Origin: Daphnia pulex
Taxonomy: Eukaryota > Arthropoda > Branchiopoda > Diplostraca > Daphniidae
Reading direction: 5' to 3'
DNA length: 64,000 nt
Assembly (NCBI RefSeq): GCF_021134715.1
Contig: NC_060026.1
Span: forward strand, 6,253,001-6,317,000
Each line of letters starts with the position of its first letter. Within the stretch, counting starts at the first letter, position 1. Positions 59,989 to 64,000 of this stretch are shown one piece after another. A program made the position numbers and the translations under genes. Under the pieces are notes generated by a model. It was given only the letters and a program-made list of their open reading frames with translations, did not search any database and was not told the DNA's origin.

Positions 59989-62900
59989 TTACTTCATTTT
60001 ATGTAGGGCTGTGCAGATGTGGGATAAATCAGTTTGAACTTGTTTAGTAACGTTGGCTAGACCAGTGATTGAGTCAACGATTTCTGCTGATTGCGTAAAA
60101 GGATTGTAGCAAACTTCATAAGGTCTTCGAATACTCCCAGCTACCCAAGAACTGAAATGAGAACAAAATAAATGTGTAGGTAAATGAACTGGCACAATTT
60201 GAATTTTTTTCACTAACCGGAATTTTTGAAGGGCATCTTCTAGACTTTCGGACACGAAATAAACATCTTGGTAATCCAGATCCTGATATGGCTGAACGGC
60301 GCAAACGATTGGATCAAAGGGCAACAAACAAGGTTTGCCAGATAAAGCGTGCTGGAGTTCTCCGTAACTTGACAGCAAGCCAGCTCCGTATGCCTTCAGT
60401 TCCCCTTTTTGTTTACACAGTCCAAACTCGACCGTGAACCAATACATCTGCATTGTAAATTTAATACCGTTATTTTTTTAGCTATTTTCTGAAAAATTTT
60501 GAACTATTAAACCGTCGAAAACTTTTCAATGTCACTGTCGCTTGCTCCCAATGAGGCTAAACCCAATTCTTGAGAGAACTGAGCGAAATTTCGGTCAGCC
60601 AAAATGGGAACGTGTCCCAGCAGCTCATGAATGGCGTCGCTGAAAAGAAATGCAGATTTTCAAATTTTGTGTTTTAATCTAAATGGTATCATTTTTCAAC
60701 TTATTGGTGCTAACTTACGGTTCCGGAGAATGATAAGGAGAGGAAGAATGGCGAATGTACCTATTTAAAAAAATTTCTTATTAACACAGCGATCATGTTT
60801 TAATTATTTTAATCGAAAAAAACGTTACTGAGTGCACTGGAAAACCCGATAAGCCAAGCTTGCGAGAAAATCACGAGCTGTCAACAAGCCAGCTGCAGGA
60901 CGAAGAGAAAAGCCTGTCCTTCCTTGATTTCGATAACAATTTAATACAGTTTGTACAATAATTGTTCATTTTCCACTGAAAAATACTTTTAAGAAAATGA
61001 GATATGTCCTCTAGTTGCGGAATGTTGTCTGGAGCGTAGCCACACTCCTTTTCCAATAAAGCAAAAGCTTCCAGATGTTGGCGACAAGCGTGTTTAGGCA
61101 AAAGAGACATCAGTTCCGTGTAGACGGCTTTCCAAGTATTTTTATCTTCGACAGAATATTTGATACGCGGAATCGGTTCGCCGCTATTATTTGCAATAAA
61201 AAAATTTTAATTGCTATTTCTATTTTATTAGGAAGTATTAAGTTATATACTGTTTGTAATTGAACGCAATATCGGCTATCTCTTGTCTACGCTTCCGATA
61301 AACTACGTCTGTAAATCCAGGATGGCCTTGGTCTAGATCTGGCTCATAGCGCGTCACCAAATGGTTGCACAAATCCAGTTCAGAAACATGTTTTGGAAAC
61401 CATATTTCTATGAAACAATAAATCGCACGTGTTTTCATTTTTTGGCAATATTGACATCATTAGCTTAATTATTATGTTAAAAAAAAGTAGGAAATTTACA
61501 TCACGACATTATTGTTTACCTTTGTTACCCAAATAACTAACAAATAAAAGCCATTTAGAGGCCAAAAATACTAAATAAATGAATTTAATTTTTCTACCTG
61601 GTATTTCTGCGACGAAGTTGGTTGCACTAGCGACAGTTACGCGACTTAGAGAAGTGCTTTGCTTCAATAACTTGAGCAGTGACACCAAATTCTCCCGAGC
61701 GATATCCAGCTTCAAAATCACTTCGAACTGAGACTCGTCTAGATTCTGCGATGGACGCGATTCAACATGCAGTAGCGTTCCCTTGCAATTCTGAGATATT
61801 CAATAAATATTTGTTTAAAAATGAAATCTTTCCACCAAAAAGTGCAATACCTGAATGGTTTTTAGCGTCCGAGAAAGCGATACCATCTCTTCTCTCATAC
61901 GAATGATTAATGCTACCAAAAGTCGGCCATTTTCTCCAACAGTAAGAGAATCTTCGGGTAGAAAAACCTCTTCTCCTGACAGCGAATTTTCTATGCATAT
62001 TGAAAATGAAATTATTGAAAGAAATTGGAAAAAATTGTTACTCTTTATTTACCTCGAGACAACGAGTTTTCGTGAAGCAAGCTTTCTCGGTTCTCCCGAT
62101 TCACTTTCGATTCAAAACGGGCGTCGTCTACTAACGAACGGCGTCGCCCAGCGTATCCATTCTATAACGTTATTACAAAATGTTGGATAATGCAAATTTA
62201 GTTGAATCGTTCACAACTATTAAACCGCACCATGATTTAAACTTCACTACGAGTAGCCATTAATTTTAGCGTTGACGTAGACTACACGTAGAGTCGTAGA
62301 CGTAGGCTACATTAAATGAATAACCGATTTACGTGAATTTCCATCATAAAATATCCCCATCGTAGCTCAAAACATGCAATCATTAATGGCTGATTAATGG
62401 GCAAATAGAATAATCCACTATCGAGGTTTTCATCCTTTGATCTAACGGAGCTTGTGTTTGTTCTCAATAATGTACCGTGCATTTTATCAATTCAGTGTAT
62501 TGATCAAGGGGTACATATAGGTTGGCAACTTAATTGAATCACTTGTCTTCCTTGAACCAACATTTAAAAGACGAGCAAATTTATCATTCTATTGACTATA
62601 GTGAAATTATGTTAATAGCTATTACGAATCCTTCTTGTACTTATTCTAAATATTTTCACAATTTTGAAATGAACCAGATCGTACCGGTATCGTCTTTATA
62701 AAATGTTGAAATAATATTTTTAGCCTTTCAAGGGAGAATACGAATAAAATGAGATGCAGTACAAAATTTAATTTTCGGTGTGGTTTGAAATTAAAAACTT
62801 TAGTCAAACTGTAAAAATGGCTCGAACAAAAAAGATTTATTGCGTACAACCCGGTGCAACCTCTTTTTTTTTATAAAAGAAAGGGCGGAATCAAAGATGC

Positions 62901-63740
62901 AGCTTTATTTACTATAGTAGGCTCGGTCGTTCGGTAGTAGAAATGAAGGAAAAACATAATGACCTAATAAAAAGAAAGGACTGCATAATAAAGAAGTCAA
63001 CGCGAATAAACGAAACGAGTGAAGAAAAGGAATTACGAAATCCTATGAGACATAATTATAACCACAAATCCGATTGCACATTCAGCCTTTCACCCAATTT
63101 ACCACTCTCTATGCCTTGCTCCACTCGTGATCACTAGCTTATAATTTTCATTTTGATTTCTATAAATTGGACTGTTCTATTCCATTACTCAGTCACGACT
63201 AAAAGTTAAACATCAGTTAAATCAAGACAAATATTCTTTTAATGCTATAATGGTCAAATAATCTTGAAAATAATAATAATAATAATTAACTCAAAAATAA
63301 TAAAAAACTCCCACACTTTTATGGTGTATGGTCGGACTGTGCATGGAGGATAGATAAGAAAGGAAACAAAAATAAAAAGGATAGCTTGAAAGAAAGGAAC
63401 AAGGAGGATAGATTTAAAAGGAAATTGTTGAGGCAGGGGGAAGTGATGATGGAATGAAAAATCTCTCTCACACCTGTCCTACAGCACAGTCCGCAGAAGT
63501 TTTTTTTTCTTTTCTTTATTGCACAGCACTGGCCTACATATGTTTTCTGATTCAACAATGGCCTACACATGTTTTCTTATTTCTAAAATTTTATTTTTTG
63601 TTACACCACTGATTTTGATTTAAACTTGCCTCAATGCTGTAGGATTTCTTCATGACAAACTGCTCCCGCCCAGAGTTGAGAGAAGTAATGCTGCTAGTTG
63701 AATTGACCGAAGTTTTCGTTGACAACGATATCGCTGACAT
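59989..63740 (-). CDS. TH: Tyrosine 3-monooxygenase (tyrosine hydroxylase)
   Basis: Cytosolic, iron- and tetrahydrobiopterin-dependent enzyme making L-DOPA from tyrosine, for dopamine and cuticle tanning (fly pale). Eleven exons in frame give 520 aa: 63630-63740, 62053-62161, 61851-61990, 61598-61790, 61251-61407, 60987-61183, 60829-60922, 60719-60760, 60513-60639, 60218-60447, 59989-60151. Iron ligands fall at H352 and H357 (HELLGH) and E397 (YWFTVEFG), with family spacing. [29 protein letters not shown] and [16 protein letters not shown] are TH-type. The regulatory N-terminus has MKKSYSIE and [12 protein letters not shown] (Ser46, the kinase-site equivalent), which exclude phenylalanine and tryptophan hydroxylase. 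Intron 1 (1468 bp) uses a GC donor. The TAA stop overlaps an AATAAA. Confidence 0.97.
62162..63629 (-). other. First intron of tyrosine hydroxylase, GC-AG
   Basis: The donor reads AG|GCAAGT (the strong GC-donor consensus) and the acceptor TTATAG|AATGG. All other introns in this gene are GT-AG and short. The interior holds (TAA)n near 63270-63285 and no recognised gene; the small frames at 62646-62849, 62943-63137 and 63319-63570 carry no motif. Its length would suit regulatory elements, none of which I can name. Confidence 0.85.
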
Positions 63741-63865
63741 CTTGCACGCGTAGCTAAGTAGCCCGTATCTCAAAAATTCCAGTTTAATAATAATGCAGCT
63801 TTACTTGATTGAGTATATTAGTTAGAAAGGGCAGTGGTTGAAGTTGAGAGGATCGTAGACGGATG

Positions 63866-63898
63866 AAAAGGTTTCGTTCTGGAACGCTCTTTTATATC
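63866..63898 (-). promoter_or_regulatory. TATA box of tyrosine hydroxylase
   Basis: On the minus strand GATATAAAAG (63889-63898) lies about 150 bp before the start codon at 63740. A TCATCC near 63862-63867 is about 30 bp downstream of the TATA box and could be the initiator. The 5' leader would be about 125 nt. Confidence 0.6.
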
Positions 63899-64000
63899 AC
63901 GAAGCTCCGTTTGCGTACATAAATACCGTCGTGGGAAGCAATACACCGCTACAGCCCCGCCCTCACCAGAGATCTAACAGCAGCCACCTCATTTCCGCCT

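Noticed and set aside
59989..63740. Phenylalanine or tryptophan hydroxylase
   Set aside because: The N-terminal KKSYSIE and [12 protein letters not shown] blocks and the [13 protein letters not shown] region are tyrosine-hydroxylase-type.

Overview
This is a eukaryotic window. The genes that can be read through are split by short GT-AG introns, mostly 55-90 bp, and their best family matches are animal proteins: tyrosine hydroxylase, a brummer/ATGL-type lipase, THO complex subunit 1 and a CLCA-family protein. Compact introns, arthropod-type TATA+TCAGTT promoter spacing and the gene set suggest an arthropod, most likely a small crustacean such as Daphnia. The species call is inference.

Layout: 1-8655 is non-coding and full of nested inverted-repeat elements. 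Host genes follow: THOC1 (minus, 8656-12650, 12 exons, 693 aa), a CLCA gene (plus, 14351-18151, 13 exons, 948 aa) and a RING protein with a degenerate cyclophilin-like C-terminus (plus, 19072-20975, 7 exons, 493 aa). A tandem duplication and a TTAA-flanked element come next.

From about 23.7 to 53.8 kb the window is a graveyard. Its centre is a very large inverted repeat (24339-28222 against 30373-34911) made of broken copies of an ARM-repeat/BTB gene, with a Tc1-type transposon at the axis that carries two opposed transposase genes. A third, decayed copy of the ARM gene lies at 41806-43870 and a scrap of a fourth at about 48290-48425. Around them are LINE fragments (one split by a second LINE), two gypsy integrase fragments, a hAT-like fragment, a MITE, and a decayed endogenous densovirus-like element (49172-51990) whose capsid-like and opposite-strand reading frames end back to back.

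The right end returns to intact host genes on the minus strand: a brummer/PNPLA2-type triglyceride lipase (55499-58307, 11 exons, 508 aa) and tyrosine hydroxylase (59989-63740, 11 exons, 520 aa) with a TATA promoter near 63.9 kb. For THOC1, CLCA, the RING gene, the lipase and tyrosine hydroxylase, I placed every splice junction by eye and the summed exon lengths keep frame from start to stop.

The most interesting items are the RING-cyclophilin fusion, the CLCA protein whose zinc-binding histidines are both arginine, the giant transposon-centred inverted repeat, and the endogenous densovirus-like element. No operon logic applies here; the genes are independent eukaryotic units.
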